From: Clostridia bacterium
Lineage (GTDB): Bacteria; Bacillota; Clostridia; UBA1381; UMGS1253
Direction: 5' to 3'
Assembly (NCBI GenBank): GCA_017411585.1
Contig: JAFQPV010000230.1
Coordinates: forward strand, 1 to 22,379
Length of the DNA stretch: 22,379 nt
The translations under genes and the position numbers were made by a program. Position 1 is the stretch's first letter; each line of letters starts with the position of its first letter. Of the stretch, positions 8,316 to 15,644 are shown piece by piece. The notes beneath the pieces are model-generated. The model was given only the letters and a program-made list of their open reading frames with translations, was not told the origin of the DNA and did no database searches.

Positions 8316-8954
8316 ATGAAAAAACTATGCATCGCTTTGCTTTTATGTAGTTGCATTCTTTCCGGGAGCATATCTTTTGCTGCTCCGATTGGCAGCATAG
8401 ACGGCTACAGCTGGGATACAGCGCAAATCCAGGTCAATATGCCTGCGGAATATCAGCCGGAACCGGAGCCTGCACCGGAGGAAGCACCGTCTGTCAGTGC
8501 GGGCACGGAAATCGGCCGCGCTTCCACCACGTACAGCGAGTCATCCTCCTATGCAAACCGAAATCAGAATATGCTGCTCGCGACGCAAGCCATCAACGCT
8601 GTAGTTCTTCAGCCGGGTGAAGTTTTTTCCTATAATAATACACTCGGTCCGCGCACAGCAGAACGCGGCTATAAAATCGCAACCATTTTCCAGGGCGGCA
8701 AAAAGGTGCCCGGTCTCGGCGGCGGCATTTGTCAGATTTCCTCTACGCTGTATATGGCAACCAAAAATGCCGGCTTAGAAATTGTAGAACGCTATCCGCA
8801 CAGTCTGCCGGTTTCCTACTGCAGCCGCGATGATGAAGCAACGGTTTCCTGGGGCGTTTTGGATTACCGATTTAAAAACAATCTAAGCGTACCGATTCGC
8901 ATTAATGCCACTATGGGTGGTGGCGTTTGCGAGGTAATCATCCAAACACCGTAA
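8316..8954 (+). CDS. VanW-family secreted protein
   Basis: A 212-residue exported protein. Signal peptide MKKLCIALLL... with cleavage near SFA (about residue 22), then a Pro/Glu-rich spacer (about 46-60), then a VanW domain (about 70-212). Core motifs are visible: RNQN, LQPGEVFSYNNTLGPRT, and GLGGGICQISSTLY with Cys139. VanW proteins occur in some vancomycin-resistance clusters and widely in Clostridia; their biochemical role is not established, so no resistance is implied. No other van genes are present. GAGGGA lies before ATG 8316. It follows the GlmU-like gene by 24 bp and ends at a strong terminator, so the two form one operon, which suggests an envelope function. Confidence 0.88.
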   Translation: MKKLCIALLLCSCILSGSISFAAPIGSIDGYSWDTAQIQVNMPAEYQPEPEPAPEEAPSVSAGTEIGRASTTYSESSSYANRNQNMLLATQAINAVVLQPGEVFSYNNTLGPRTAERGYKIATIFQGGKKVPGLGGGICQISSTLYMATKNAGLEIVERYPHSLPVSYCSRDDEATVSWGVLDYRFKNNLSVPIRINATMGGGVCEVIIQTP

Positions 8955-8960
8955 AGTTAT

Positions 8961-8994
8961 AAAAAAGAAGGTTTTTAAAAAACCTTCTTTTTTT
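8961..8994 (+). terminator. Terminator of the glmU-like/vanW operon
   Basis: AAGAAGGTTTTT pairs with AAAAACCTTCTT, followed by a run of T. It begins 6 bases after the vanW-family stop codon. Confidence 0.88.
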
Positions 8995-9036
8995 GCGCCT
9001 GAAATACATGACATAAAACTTTTGTTGTAATTTGGG

Positions 9037-9065
9037 TTGAAATCGGCAAAAATCAGTAGTATAAT
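9037..9065 (+). promoter_or_regulatory. Promoter of the DUF1846 gene
   Basis: TTGAAA (9037-9042), exactly 17 bp, TATAAT (9060-9065). The predicted start near 9072 leaves a leader of only about 20 nt. This makes the upstream GTG at 9074 an unlikely start codon. Confidence 0.8.
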
Positions 9066-9091
9066 AAATAAGTGTGAATGGGGGCGTTTTT

Positions 9092-10558
9092 ATGAACGGC
9101 AAAATCGGGTTTGACAACAAAAAATACATTCAAATGCAGTCGAAGCATATCGGCGAGCGCGTGCATATGTTTGGCGACAAGCTATACTTAGAGCTTGGCG
9201 GCAAACTGTTTGACGACCACCACGCATCGCGTGTGCTGCCGGGTTTTGAGCCGGACAGCAAAATTAAAATGCTGATGCATTTAAAGGACAAGCTCGAAAT
9301 TGTAATCGCCATCAGTGCCATTGACATTGTAAAAAACAAGGTCAACAGCAATCACAATCTCACCTACGATTTGGACACCATTCGATTAATTAAAGCTTTC
9401 CAGAGTCTCGGTCTTTTGGTCGGCAGTATTGTTATCACACAGTACAGCGGTCAGCCTGCAGTGGATATGTTTAAAATGCGCTTGGAAAACATGGGCATCA
9501 AGGTGTTTTTACATTACCCGATTCCCGGCTACCCGTCAAACGTAGAATTCATCGTTAGCGAAGAAGGGTTTGGCAAAAACGATTATATCGAAACCGAAAA
9601 ACCGATTGTCGTTGTTACTGCACCCGGACCGGGCAGCGGCAAAATGGCAACCTGTCTTTCGCAGCTGTATCACGAAAACATTCGCGGCATCAAAGCAGGT
9701 TATGCAAAATTTGAAACCTTCCCGATTTGGAATCTGCCGCTAAAGCATCACGTTAACCTCGCCTATGAGGCTGCTACGGTAGACCTAAACGATGTTAATA
9801 TGATTGACCCGTTCCATTTGGAAGCATACGGCGAGACAACGGTCAACTATAACCGCGACATCGAGGTTTTCCCGGTGCTTAATGCTATTTTGGAAAAAAT
9901 TCTCGGCGAAAGCCCATACAAATCGCCAACAGATATGGGTGTAAATATGGCGGGCAACTGTATCGTGGATGATGCGGTTTGCCGCCAGGCTTCCAAGGAA
10001 GAAATTATCCGAAGATATTATCAGGTTCTGAAGGATAAAATCAACGGCAAGTGTGACGACTCGGTACTGTATAAAATGCAGCTGATTATGAAGCAGGCTG
10101 AGGTAGATTGCCACCAACGCGCAGTTGTCGATGCTGCGCTTTCCAAGGCAAAGGAATCCGGGCACACCGCCTGCGCAATCCAGTTGCCGGACGGACGAAT
10201 CATCACCGGCAGAAATTCCGACCAGCTTGGCGCATCCAGTGCTGCACTTTTGAATGCACTCAAGCAAATTACAGGCATTGCCGATGACATTCACCTCATT
10301 TCACCAGAGGTTATTGAACCGCTACAGAACCTGAAGCTAAATCACCTCGGCAATAAAAACCCACGCTTGCATATGGATGAAACACTGATTGCACTGTCCA
10401 TTTGCGCAGCAAGTGACCCAATCGCAAAAAAGGCATTGGAGGGCATCAATGCACTCAATGGTGCAGAAGCACATTCGACTGTGCTCGTATCACACGTAGA
10501 TGAAAACATCTTCAAAAAGCTCGGTATGCATTTGACCTGCGAAGCAGTTTATAAGTAA
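9092..10558 (+). CDS. DUF1846 domain-containing protein
   Basis: A 488-residue cytoplasmic protein covering the full usual length of the DUF1846 family (about 500). The N-terminus IGFDNKKYIQMQSKHI and the motifs GGKLFDDHHASRVLPGF and LYHENIRGIKAGYAKFETFPIWNLPL are characteristic. A glycine-rich loop, APGPGSGK (residues 177-184), resembles a phosphate-binding loop followed by KMATCLSQLYH. To my knowledge the biochemical function of the family is not established. ATG at 9092 is chosen over in-frame GTG at 9074 because family members begin close to the KIGFDN motif and GGGGG lies 8-12 bases upstream. Monocistronic: its own promoter and a large terminator. High conservation and a strong promoter suggest a housekeeping role. 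Confidence 0.88.
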   Translation: MNGKIGFDNKKYIQMQSKHIGERVHMFGDKLYLELGGKLFDDHHASRVLPGFEPDSKIKMLMHLKDKLEIVIAISAIDIVKNKVNSNHNLTYDLDTIRLIKAFQSLGLLVGSIVITQYSGQPAVDMFKMRLENMGIKVFLHYPIPGYPSNVEFIVSEEGFGKNDYIETEKPIVVVTAPGPGSGKMATCLSQLYHENIRGIKAGYAKFETFPIWNLPLKHHVNLAYEAATVDLNDVNMIDPFHLEAYGETTVNYNRDIEVFPVLNAILEKILGESPYKSPTDMGVNMAGNCIVDDAVCRQASKEEIIRRYYQVLKDKINGKCDDSVLYKMQLIMKQAEVDCHQRAVVDAALSKAKESGHTACAIQLPDGRIITGRNSDQLGASSAALLNALKQITGIADDIHLISPEVIEPLQNLKLNHLGNKNPRLHMDETLIALSICAASDPIAKKALEGINALNGAEAHSTVLVSHVDENIFKKLGMHLTCEAVYK

Positions 10559-10563
10559 ATAAC

Positions 10564-10620
10564 AAAAGCAGGTGGCGTGTGCGCAGAAATAAATCCGCGA
10601 ACACATCCACCTGCTTTTTA
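10564..10620. terminator. Large bidirectional terminator
   Basis: AAAAGCAGGTGG pairs with CCACCTGCTTTT, with an inner GTGT/ACAC extension and a loop of about 25 bases, flanked by T-rich runs on both strands. It ends the DUF1846 transcript on the plus strand and the SLOG transcript on the minus strand. The TAA of the latter (10618-10620) lies within the stem base. Confidence 0.85.
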
Positions 10621-11109
10621 TATATCCTTTTCCGGTACACGGTCTACCGAATACATTTTAACATCCTTTTCATGTGCATACTGTACCGTATATGCCGTGC
10701 CACCTATCGCACTGCGCAAAAACGCGATGCCGCAACAGCTCAAATCCACCATACGTCGATTTCGCATATGCATACAATATGCACTGTAATGCTCCGATAC
10801 ATACTCTACCGTATCCGCAGCATCTAAAATTGCACGATAAATCTGCTGGTCCTTTGCACCCCAGCGCTTTTCCTGCCCCTTGCAGGGAAGAATCATCCGA
10901 AGCTGTACAAACGGATAGCTCTCCTTCAAGCGAAGCACAATCTGCGCAGCAATTGTGTCAAACCCAAGCGCACCGCCACAACAAAAGGTCTGAATATTCA
11001 TCTTTTCAACGAGACTGACGCAAAGCGCATATGTGTTTTCCCGAATACGCACCTCTTCCGCACGCGGCACAACGCGATGTCCCGTAAAAAAGCATGTTTG
11101 TTCCTTCAT
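10618..11109 (-). CDS. SLOG family (DUF1273/YpsA-type) protein
   Basis: A 163-residue cytoplasmic protein of the SLOG superfamily of Rossmann-like, nucleotide-binding proteins. Motifs: CFFTGHR (6-12), the CGGALGFDT loop (44-52), a central LPC...Q segment, and C-terminal RNRRMVDLS...GGTAYTVQYA, all typical of DUF1273/YpsA. Bacillus YpsA has been linked to cell division and stress; the ligand is unknown, and SLOG proteins elsewhere bind nucleotide derivatives. ATG at 11107-11109 follows GGAAAGAGGAAG. It lies downstream of the second SLH gene, beyond a terminator hairpin, and I see no strong promoter of its own, so it may depend on read-through. Confidence 0.85.
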   Translation of the reverse strand: MKEQTCFFTGHRVVPRAEEVRIRENTYALCVSLVEKMNIQTFCCGGALGFDTIAAQIVLRLKESYPFVQLRMILPCKGQEKRWGAKDQQIYRAILDAADTVEYVSEHYSAYCMHMRNRRMVDLSCCGIAFLRSAIGGTAYTVQYAHEKDVKMYSVDRVPEKDI

Positions 11110-11126
11110 CTTCCTCTTTCCTTTTT

Positions 11127-11163
11127 ATAAAAAAGCCGCCTTTGTTTTTTCAAAGGCGGCTTT
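11127..11163 (-). terminator. Terminator of the second SLH gene
   Basis: Minus strand: AAAGCCGCCTTTG / CAAAGGCGGCTTT with a six-base loop, followed by TTTTTTAT. It lies 13 bases after the SLH stop codon and before the SLOG gene. Confidence 0.9.
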
Positions 11164-11175
11164 CAATGTTGTTCC

Positions 11176-13008
11176 TTATTTGTTGATAATTACAATGGTA
11201 CTCGCTTCAAAAGCGCCGAGTTTTTCCGCACCGGTTGCAACAATCGAATCGCCTTCAGCGATATTCGACAGCTTTGTCTTTGCACCGTTCGAGCCTGCAA
11301 TAATCGAAGTCTTGTCGTTTACAAAAATCTGACACGAATATATTTCATCCGTTGCTGCATCACGAACGTCAACACTTACAAAGCCCAGCGCTGTATTCAC
11401 CAGCGTAACTGTACCAGTCAATGTGCTTGCTTTCGCAACACTGGTCACCGTAATCTTCGATGCCGTTGCACTTTCCGTATTTACAGTTACAGTATAGCCG
11501 AGAAGCAAATCATAGATATCGCTTTCTACATTGTCAATCAGAATTTTCGAATCCATTGTCAGATAAACCGTTCGAAGTGTGTCATCCGAAAGCTTAATCT
11601 CAATATACGGCTGTTCTCTTTCAATGTGAATCGCTACAAGTGTACCCTTTACGGTCGAATTTTTAGAGCTTGCTGTAATCTTGGTAATCTCACCGTATGT
11701 AAAATCAAGTGCAATTGTATCACCAACAAGCAAGTCAGTCAATGTAGCATCCTTACCGTTTCTCTTCACAGTTACTTTGTCCGAAATCGGCCAGGAAGTG
11801 TCGTCATAAGCTGCATCTTTATGACCAATAGTCAACATATTTGCTTCGTTTACATATTCAAGACCGGCAAATGTTGCGTTCTCAATCTTTTTCTCCTTAG
11901 ATTTTGCATCAATGCTGACAATCTTACCGGAAACCATCTTTGCAGAAACCTCGTCCGTTACGGTAATTGCAGCCAGCGACACTCTCGGTTCACCGTTTAC
12001 AGTATAAACAACCGTTCCTTCAGAAAGAAGATACTGCTCTGTTGTATTCACGCCGCCTACCTTATCGTAAATCTTAACAAATGTGCCGCGCGAATCTGTA
12101 TACGAACCGTTGTAAATACCCTCAATCACTCTTGTGTTGCTTTCGCTTTCTTCGGTCTGCACTGCATCAATTGCAATCACACCCTGGAAAGTCTTAACAA
12201 CCGTTACTTCGTCACCATTTTCCAAATCTGCTATTGTTGCTGCAGCACCGTCACGGTGTACAACGATACTATTATAAAATTCAAAGTTTTCACCATTTAC
12301 TGTAAAGGAGGTCTCTGTAACATCGGCAAGCGCACCGCTGATGTAAGATATATTCAGTCTGTCCATTGTGCGCTTCAGCATAATTGCAACCTGTGCACGC
12401 GTTACGCCGCTGTTTGCAGAAAAGGTGCCGTCTCCCATACCGGTCATGATGCCATACTTCGTTGCAAAGTCTATGTAGCCGGCAGCATCCTTCGGGAACG
12501 TCGCTGCATCGGTATACTCCACAACAACCGTACCCGTCTGCTTTGCTTCTTCCACGCCGCCCATAATTCTTGTAATCAGCTTAGCGGCCTCATGGCGCTT
12601 CATCGGTACATCCTGTACATCTGCTGCCAGATAATCCTTTAAATCTGCCTCTTCCAAAACACCGCGATATAACAAAAAGCAGAGTTCCTTACTTGCGTAA
12701 GTCACATACTTTTCCGCAACCTTTGCATACAACTTCTGTGCATCTGCAACTGCCTGTACATTTTCCTTGTCATTTACACCGATGACGCGCGCAAACAATG
12801 TAAATGCCTCTTCATTTGTCACGCTGTTTTCCGGTTTGTATGTACCATCCGAATAACCCTTAACGATACCGAGTTCTGTAAGCTCCTCGACCGTATCGCG
12901 TGCCCAATCCCAACGCGCTTCTTTCAAATCCGGGAAAGACGCTGCTGAAACAAACGTCACGGTGCACATCATTACAAGCGCAAGCACCATTGCAAGTGTT
13001 TTTTTCAT
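11176..13008 (-). CDS. SLH-domain surface protein
   Basis: A 610-residue exported wall-anchored protein. ATG at 13006-13008 is chosen because GGAGG precedes it by 9 bases and a standard signal peptide begins there (MKKTLAMVLALVMMCTVTFVSA, cut near residue 22); the upstream in-frame ATG at 13066-13068 would add 20 residues and lies upstream of the likely transcription start. SLH units: about 24-66 (FPDLKEARWDWARDTVEELTELG), a degenerate one at about 95-150, and a third at about 165-215 (DGTFSANSGVTRAQVAIMLKR). The rest consists of beta-rich segments in which phrases of the type GDEVTV and GDTIALDF recur, suggesting repeated small barrels. No catalytic motif. Intact, unlike the other two surface genes here. 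Confidence 0.9.
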   Translation of the reverse strand: MKKTLAMVLALVMMCTVTFVSAASFPDLKEARWDWARDTVEELTELGIVKGYSDGTYKPENSVTNEEAFTLFARVIGVNDKENVQAVADAQKLYAKVAEKYVTYASKELCFLLYRGVLEEADLKDYLAADVQDVPMKRHEAAKLITRIMGGVEEAKQTGTVVVEYTDAATFPKDAAGYIDFATKYGIMTGMGDGTFSANSGVTRAQVAIMLKRTMDRLNISYISGALADVTETSFTVNGENFEFYNSIVVHRDGAAATIADLENGDEVTVVKTFQGVIAIDAVQTEESESNTRVIEGIYNGSYTDSRGTFVKIYDKVGGVNTTEQYLLSEGTVVYTVNGEPRVSLAAITVTDEVSAKMVSGKIVSIDAKSKEKKIENATFAGLEYVNEANMLTIGHKDAAYDDTSWPISDKVTVKRNGKDATLTDLLVGDTIALDFTYGEITKITASSKNSTVKGTLVAIHIEREQPYIEIKLSDDTLRTVYLTMDSKILIDNVESDIYDLLLGYTVTVNTESATASKITVTSVAKASTLTGTVTLVNTALGFVSVDVRDAATDEIYSCQIFVNDKTSIIAGSNGAKTKLSNIAEGDSIVATGAEKLGAFEASTIVIINK

Positions 13009-13056
13009 AATCCTCTGCCTCCTCTGTTTTCGTACTATATAAAGCCATCTGATTTT

Positions 13057-13084
13057 ATTATACCACAAAATATCGTCATGTAAA
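13057..13084 (-). promoter_or_regulatory. Promoter of the second SLH gene
   Basis: Minus strand: TTTACA (13079-13084), a 16-bp spacer, and TATAAT (13057-13062) preceded by TGG (extended -10). The transcript would start near 13050, about 42 nt before the start codon. Confidence 0.65.
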
Positions 13085-13126
13085 TAGATTTTATATTAAG
13101 TATGTGTAACAAATTTTTACATATGC

Positions 13127-13155
13127 GCATTTGCTGCAAAACGCGTGCATACATT
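13127..13155 (+). promoter_or_regulatory. Candidate sigma-E promoter of the spoIID operon
   Basis: CATACATT at 13148-13155 matches the Bacillus/Clostridium sigma-E -10 consensus CATACAnT. A weak -35-like GCATTT lies about 15 bp upstream, so only half the promoter is convincing. spoIID is a known sigma-E target in Bacillus, which makes the match more credible. No good sigma-A promoter is seen here. Confidence 0.4.
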
Positions 13156-13178
13156 AAAAAGGGAAGGGAGACGATTTT

Positions 13179-13439
13179 ATGCGAAAAAAGACGAATTCTG
13201 ACACACCGTCGCTTGACAAAATCGGTAATGAAGAAACGCTGCGTGAATTAAAAGCGCTCGCCTCCACACGCGAGGGGCAGCAATTGAAAAAAGAGCTTGC
13301 AAGCATAGACACGGAAAAGCTGTTGGAAAAATTCAATCAAATGGATAAAGAAATCCTGAAATCCAAGCTAAAAAACATCAATGCGGACACACTGAAAAAA
13401 GCGATACAAAACAAGGATTTCTTAAACAAACTGAAATAA
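13179..13439 (+). CDS. Small charged helical protein, first gene of the spoIID operon
   Basis: An 86-residue protein I do not recognise. It is rich in Lys, Glu and Leu with no signal peptide or membrane segment, and is predicted to be almost wholly alpha-helical. Lys/Leu/Ile repeats in the second half (LLEKFNQMDKEILKSKLKNI) suggest a short coiled coil or helical hairpins. GGGAAGGGAG lies before ATG 13179. It is followed 14 bp later by the next small gene, which has its own Shine-Dalgarno sequence. Coding status is supported by spacing, ribosome binding site and codon use. The context points to a mother-cell sporulation role, which is inference. Confidence 0.75.
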   Translation: MRKKTNSDTPSLDKIGNEETLRELKALASTREGQQLKKELASIDTEKLLEKFNQMDKEILKSKLKNINADTLKKAIQNKDFLNKLK

Positions 13440-13453
13440 AGGAGGTACCGCAA

Positions 13454-13792
13454 ATGGAGGGCGGAATTGACGGCGCAGTTGACGCTTTAAAGGATTTGTT
13501 AAACAGTCCGGATGCTGCAAAAACTATTGAATCCATGCTCGGCAGTATCGGCATCGGCACGGATACGCCTGCCCCGAAAGCAGATATGCCTGCACTTCAA
13601 CCGGAAAAGCTGATGCAGGTTATGCAGGCATACAAATCCATTGGCGACAGTCCGGACAATCGCGTGACGCTACTACGTGCTGTGCGTCCCTTTCTTCGCG
13701 ATTCCCGGCGCAGCAATGTCGATACAGCTATTCAGCTTTTGACTGTAATGCGTATACTGCCGCTGCTCGGCGAATTCAAAGACCTCCTATAG
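13454..13792 (+). CDS. Small conserved-looking protein of the spoIID operon
   Basis: A 112-residue soluble protein with no assigned function. The N-terminal half is acidic and flexible, with an Ala/Pro-rich stretch (about 36-48). The C-terminal half is basic and helical: RVTLLRAVRPFLRDSRRSNVD, then a hydrophobic end LLTVMRILPLLGEFKDLL. From memory, similar C-terminal segments occur in small hypothetical proteins of other spore-forming Clostridia; this needs a search. GGAGG lies directly upstream of ATG 13454. It ends in TAG, 10 bp before the next gene; no other intact gene of the window is seen to end in TAG. Confidence 0.75.
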   Translation: MEGGIDGAVDALKDLLNSPDAAKTIESMLGSIGIGTDTPAPKADMPALQPEKLMQVMQAYKSIGDSPDNRVTLLRAVRPFLRDSRRSNVDTAIQLLTVMRILPLLGEFKDLL

Positions 13793-13802
13793 ACGGGTAA
13801 CT

Positions 13803-14072
13803 ATGTACAGACGTTATTATCGATACAACGATCCTGCACCGGCATCTACATTGCGGCGCAATCCGCCTACCCACACACCCATTGCACCCTCTGCACCAAA
13901 AGCAGAAAAAGCAGAAAAAACAAGCAATTTTACTGACAAACTGTTTAAACTCGCAGAGAAAGATGATTTGATTTTAATCGGTCTTTTGCTGCTGGTGCTG
14001 CTGGAAGAAGATAAAAAAGACATTGATTTTCCAATGGTGCTGGCACTGCTGTATCTCTTACTGCAAAAGTAA
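13803..14072 (+). CDS. Small membrane-associated protein of the spoIID operon
   Basis: An 89-residue protein. It has an N-terminal Tyr/Arg-rich patch (MYRRYYRYND), a Pro/Ala-rich linker with PSAPKAEKAEK, and a C-terminal half with two short hydrophobic helices (LILIGLLLLVLLEE, about 60-73, and VLALLYLLL, about 79-87) separated by acidic and lysine residues. The helices are too short for standard spanning segments, so a hairpin or surface-associated helices are likely. The start codon has only a weak GGG upstream, so translation may be coupled to the preceding gene. It lies 24 bp before spoIID. Such Leu-rich short proteins are frequent in clostridial sporulation loci, but no function is known to me. 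Confidence 0.7.
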   Translation: MYRRYYRYNDPAPASTLRRNPPTHTPIAPSAPKAEKAEKTSNFTDKLFKLAEKDDLILIGLLLLVLLEEDKKDIDFPMVLALLYLLLQK

Positions 14073-14096
14073 AACAAAAAACGACAGGAGGACAAA

Positions 14097-15068
14097 ATGA
14101 AAAAGATACTGCTACTACTGATGCTGTATACCATCATTATACTCGGTTTACCGCTCTTAATTACCACTATACTACACCCTAAACCGCAATCAACCTCTGC
14201 AGAACCGATTGACACCATCACCACCTTTGTTGCATTAGAGGACAAGGTTGTAGAAATGGACTTTTCCACCTATCTGAAAGGTGTGGTGGCGGCTGAAATG
14301 CCGGCTTCATTTCATACAGAAGCTTTGCGCGCACAAGCAGTAGCTGCGCGCAGCTACACCCTGCGCAAAATGGCCGACTATAAGCGAGACGGAAATCCAA
14401 ATGTACATAAAGGTGCGGACACCTGCACCGATCCCAATCATTGTAAAGCTTGGATTAGTGATACAGAGCTGCACGCGCGCTGGGGAGCTGACTATGATGC
14501 AAATATGCAAAGAATTGCTGCAAGTGTCGAGGACACTGCCGGCATCGTTATGACTTATGAAGGGACTTTGGTAAACGCAGTCTTCCATTCCACCTCCTCT
14601 GGACAAACCGAAAATGCAAAAGACGTTTGGGGTGGCGATGTGCCATACCTCGTAAGTGTGGTTAGTTACGGTGACGAGCTTTCACCGCGCTACAGTTCCG
14701 ATTTAACCATCAGTGCCGCAGAATATAAATCCAAACTGACTGCCGCATATCCGGACGCACATTTTTCCGACGGCGATACTTTAGTTCGTGAAATTTTACG
14801 TTCACAGGCGGGGGGCATCAAAGAACTGACTACCGGCGGAATTACACTGACCGGAAATCAATTTAGAGAACTGTTCGGCCTGCGCAGCACCAACATTCAG
14901 TTTACACAAAGCAGCACCTCCATTACTATGGCAGTTACCGGCAACGGACACGGTGTCGGTATGAGTCAGTACGGCGCAAACTACCTTGCCTCACAAGGAA
15001 AAACCTACGAGGAGATTTTAAAAACATACTACAGCGGTGTAAACGTACAACCGTACACAAGCAATTAA
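14097..15068 (+). CDS. spoIID: Stage II sporulation protein D, peptidoglycan lytic transglycosylase
   Basis: SpoIID cleaves glycan strands to thin the septum and drive membrane migration during engulfment of the forespore, working with SpoIIP and SpoIIM. This 323-residue protein has an N-terminal membrane anchor (4-24) and a SpoIID domain from about 55. Catalytic Glu67 lies in VVAAEMPASF, followed by the hallmark ALRAQAVAARSYTL. A putative zinc site, as in C. difficile SpoIID, is His104, Cys110, His115 and Cys116 (HKGADTCTDPNHC). Then STSSGQTENA and, near the C-terminus, GHGVGMSQYGA (284-294). AGGAGG lies before ATG 14097. Last gene of a four-gene operon. The partners SpoIIM and SpoIIP are not in the window. 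No terminator was found in 15069-15130. Confidence 0.95.
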   Translation: MKKILLLLMLYTIIILGLPLLITTILHPKPQSTSAEPIDTITTFVALEDKVVEMDFSTYLKGVVAAEMPASFHTEALRAQAVAARSYTLRKMADYKRDGNPNVHKGADTCTDPNHCKAWISDTELHARWGADYDANMQRIAASVEDTAGIVMTYEGTLVNAVFHSTSSGQTENAKDVWGGDVPYLVSVVSYGDELSPRYSSDLTISAAEYKSKLTAAYPDAHFSDGDTLVREILRSQAGGIKELTTGGITLTGNQFRELFGLRSTNIQFTQSSTSITMAVTGNGHGVGMSQYGANYLASQGKTYEEILKTYYSGVNVQPYTSN

Positions 15069-15246
15069 GCGCAGATACTTACATACATCGCATAAAACGC
15101 AAAATATACCATTCATTTTATAAACAATTACAATATATTGTGTGTATACGTCGAATTGCGCGTTCGCTTTTTCTTTTCTTTTCAGGCATTTTATGGTAGA
15201 ATAATACACGAAGGGGAAAATAAATTTTAAGGATTGGTGATTCTTT

Positions 15247-15594
15247 TTGGACAAGCAATTGTATGCGACAAAAAAGGTAGAAGCAACTGAAGAACATGAT
15301 GCTTTTGCACTGGAATACTATGTAACTGAAGACGAAATGCCGCTTGGCGAACGAATGAGTGTATTATCCTACGGCGTAGAAATCATAATGCGCGGTCGAC
15401 TGCAAATTGAAGCCTCTCGTGCAAGCTTTCTTTTCTCGAGCAAAGCACAAGCAGAGGATTTTGCCGCAATCCTTGCAAAGGATGCAACCTTCCCGGTATC
15501 CTTGGCAGGCATTGTCGAAGATATTATGGCAGGACAGGATATTCCGCAAACTGTATGTGAACCAAAAGTACAGTGTTTTACAGCAAGTGCATAA
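15247..15594 (+). CDS. Small DUF6514-like protein
   Basis: A 115-residue soluble protein. The pattern YYVTEDE...YGVEIIM..., a central segment, then FPVSLAGIVEDIMA resembles the DUF6514 family of short clostridial proteins of unknown function; this is from memory. The start is TTG at 15247, the only in-frame start consistent with the upstream AAGGATTGGTGA; no ATG in the first 40 codons preserves the conserved part. A weak promoter TGGTAGAAT (about 15192-15200) lies upstream in an otherwise empty gap. It is followed directly by a strong terminator, so it is monocistronic. Confidence 0.7.
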   Translation: MDKQLYATKKVEATEEHDAFALEYYVTEDEMPLGERMSVLSYGVEIIMRGRLQIEASRASFLFSSKAQAEDFAAILAKDATFPVSLAGIVEDIMAGQDIPQTVCEPKVQCFTASA

Positions 15595-15595
15595 T

Positions 15596-15632
15596 AAAAA
15601 CCGATGTTCAGCTAAACTGAACATCGGTTTTT
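15596..15632. terminator. Perfect 16-bp bidirectional terminator
   Basis: AAAAACCGATGTTCAG pairs fully with CTGAACATCGGTTTTT around a five-base loop. T-runs flank it on both strands. It ends the DUF6514-like gene (plus) and the ppk1-trmK-nif3 operon (minus). Confidence 0.93.
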
Positions 15633-15644
15633 CACATAATCATA

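Noticed and set aside
8316..8954. Vancomycin-resistance locus because of a VanW-family gene
   Set aside because: No vanA/B-type ligase, vanH, vanX or two-component genes are present; VanW-domain proteins are common in Clostridia without resistance.
9074..9091. Upstream GTG start for the DUF1846 protein
   Set aside because: It lies 2-3 nt after the predicted transcription start, leaving no room for a ribosome binding site, and adds residues not expected in the family.
10577..10827. Two short plus-strand frames after the DUF1846 gene
   Set aside because: They start inside the terminator hairpin and lie opposite the SLOG gene.
11626..12642. 338-codon plus-strand frame opposite the second SLH gene
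   Set aside because: Shadow of an SLH gene with clear signal peptide and domains; no ribosome binding site and implausible composition.
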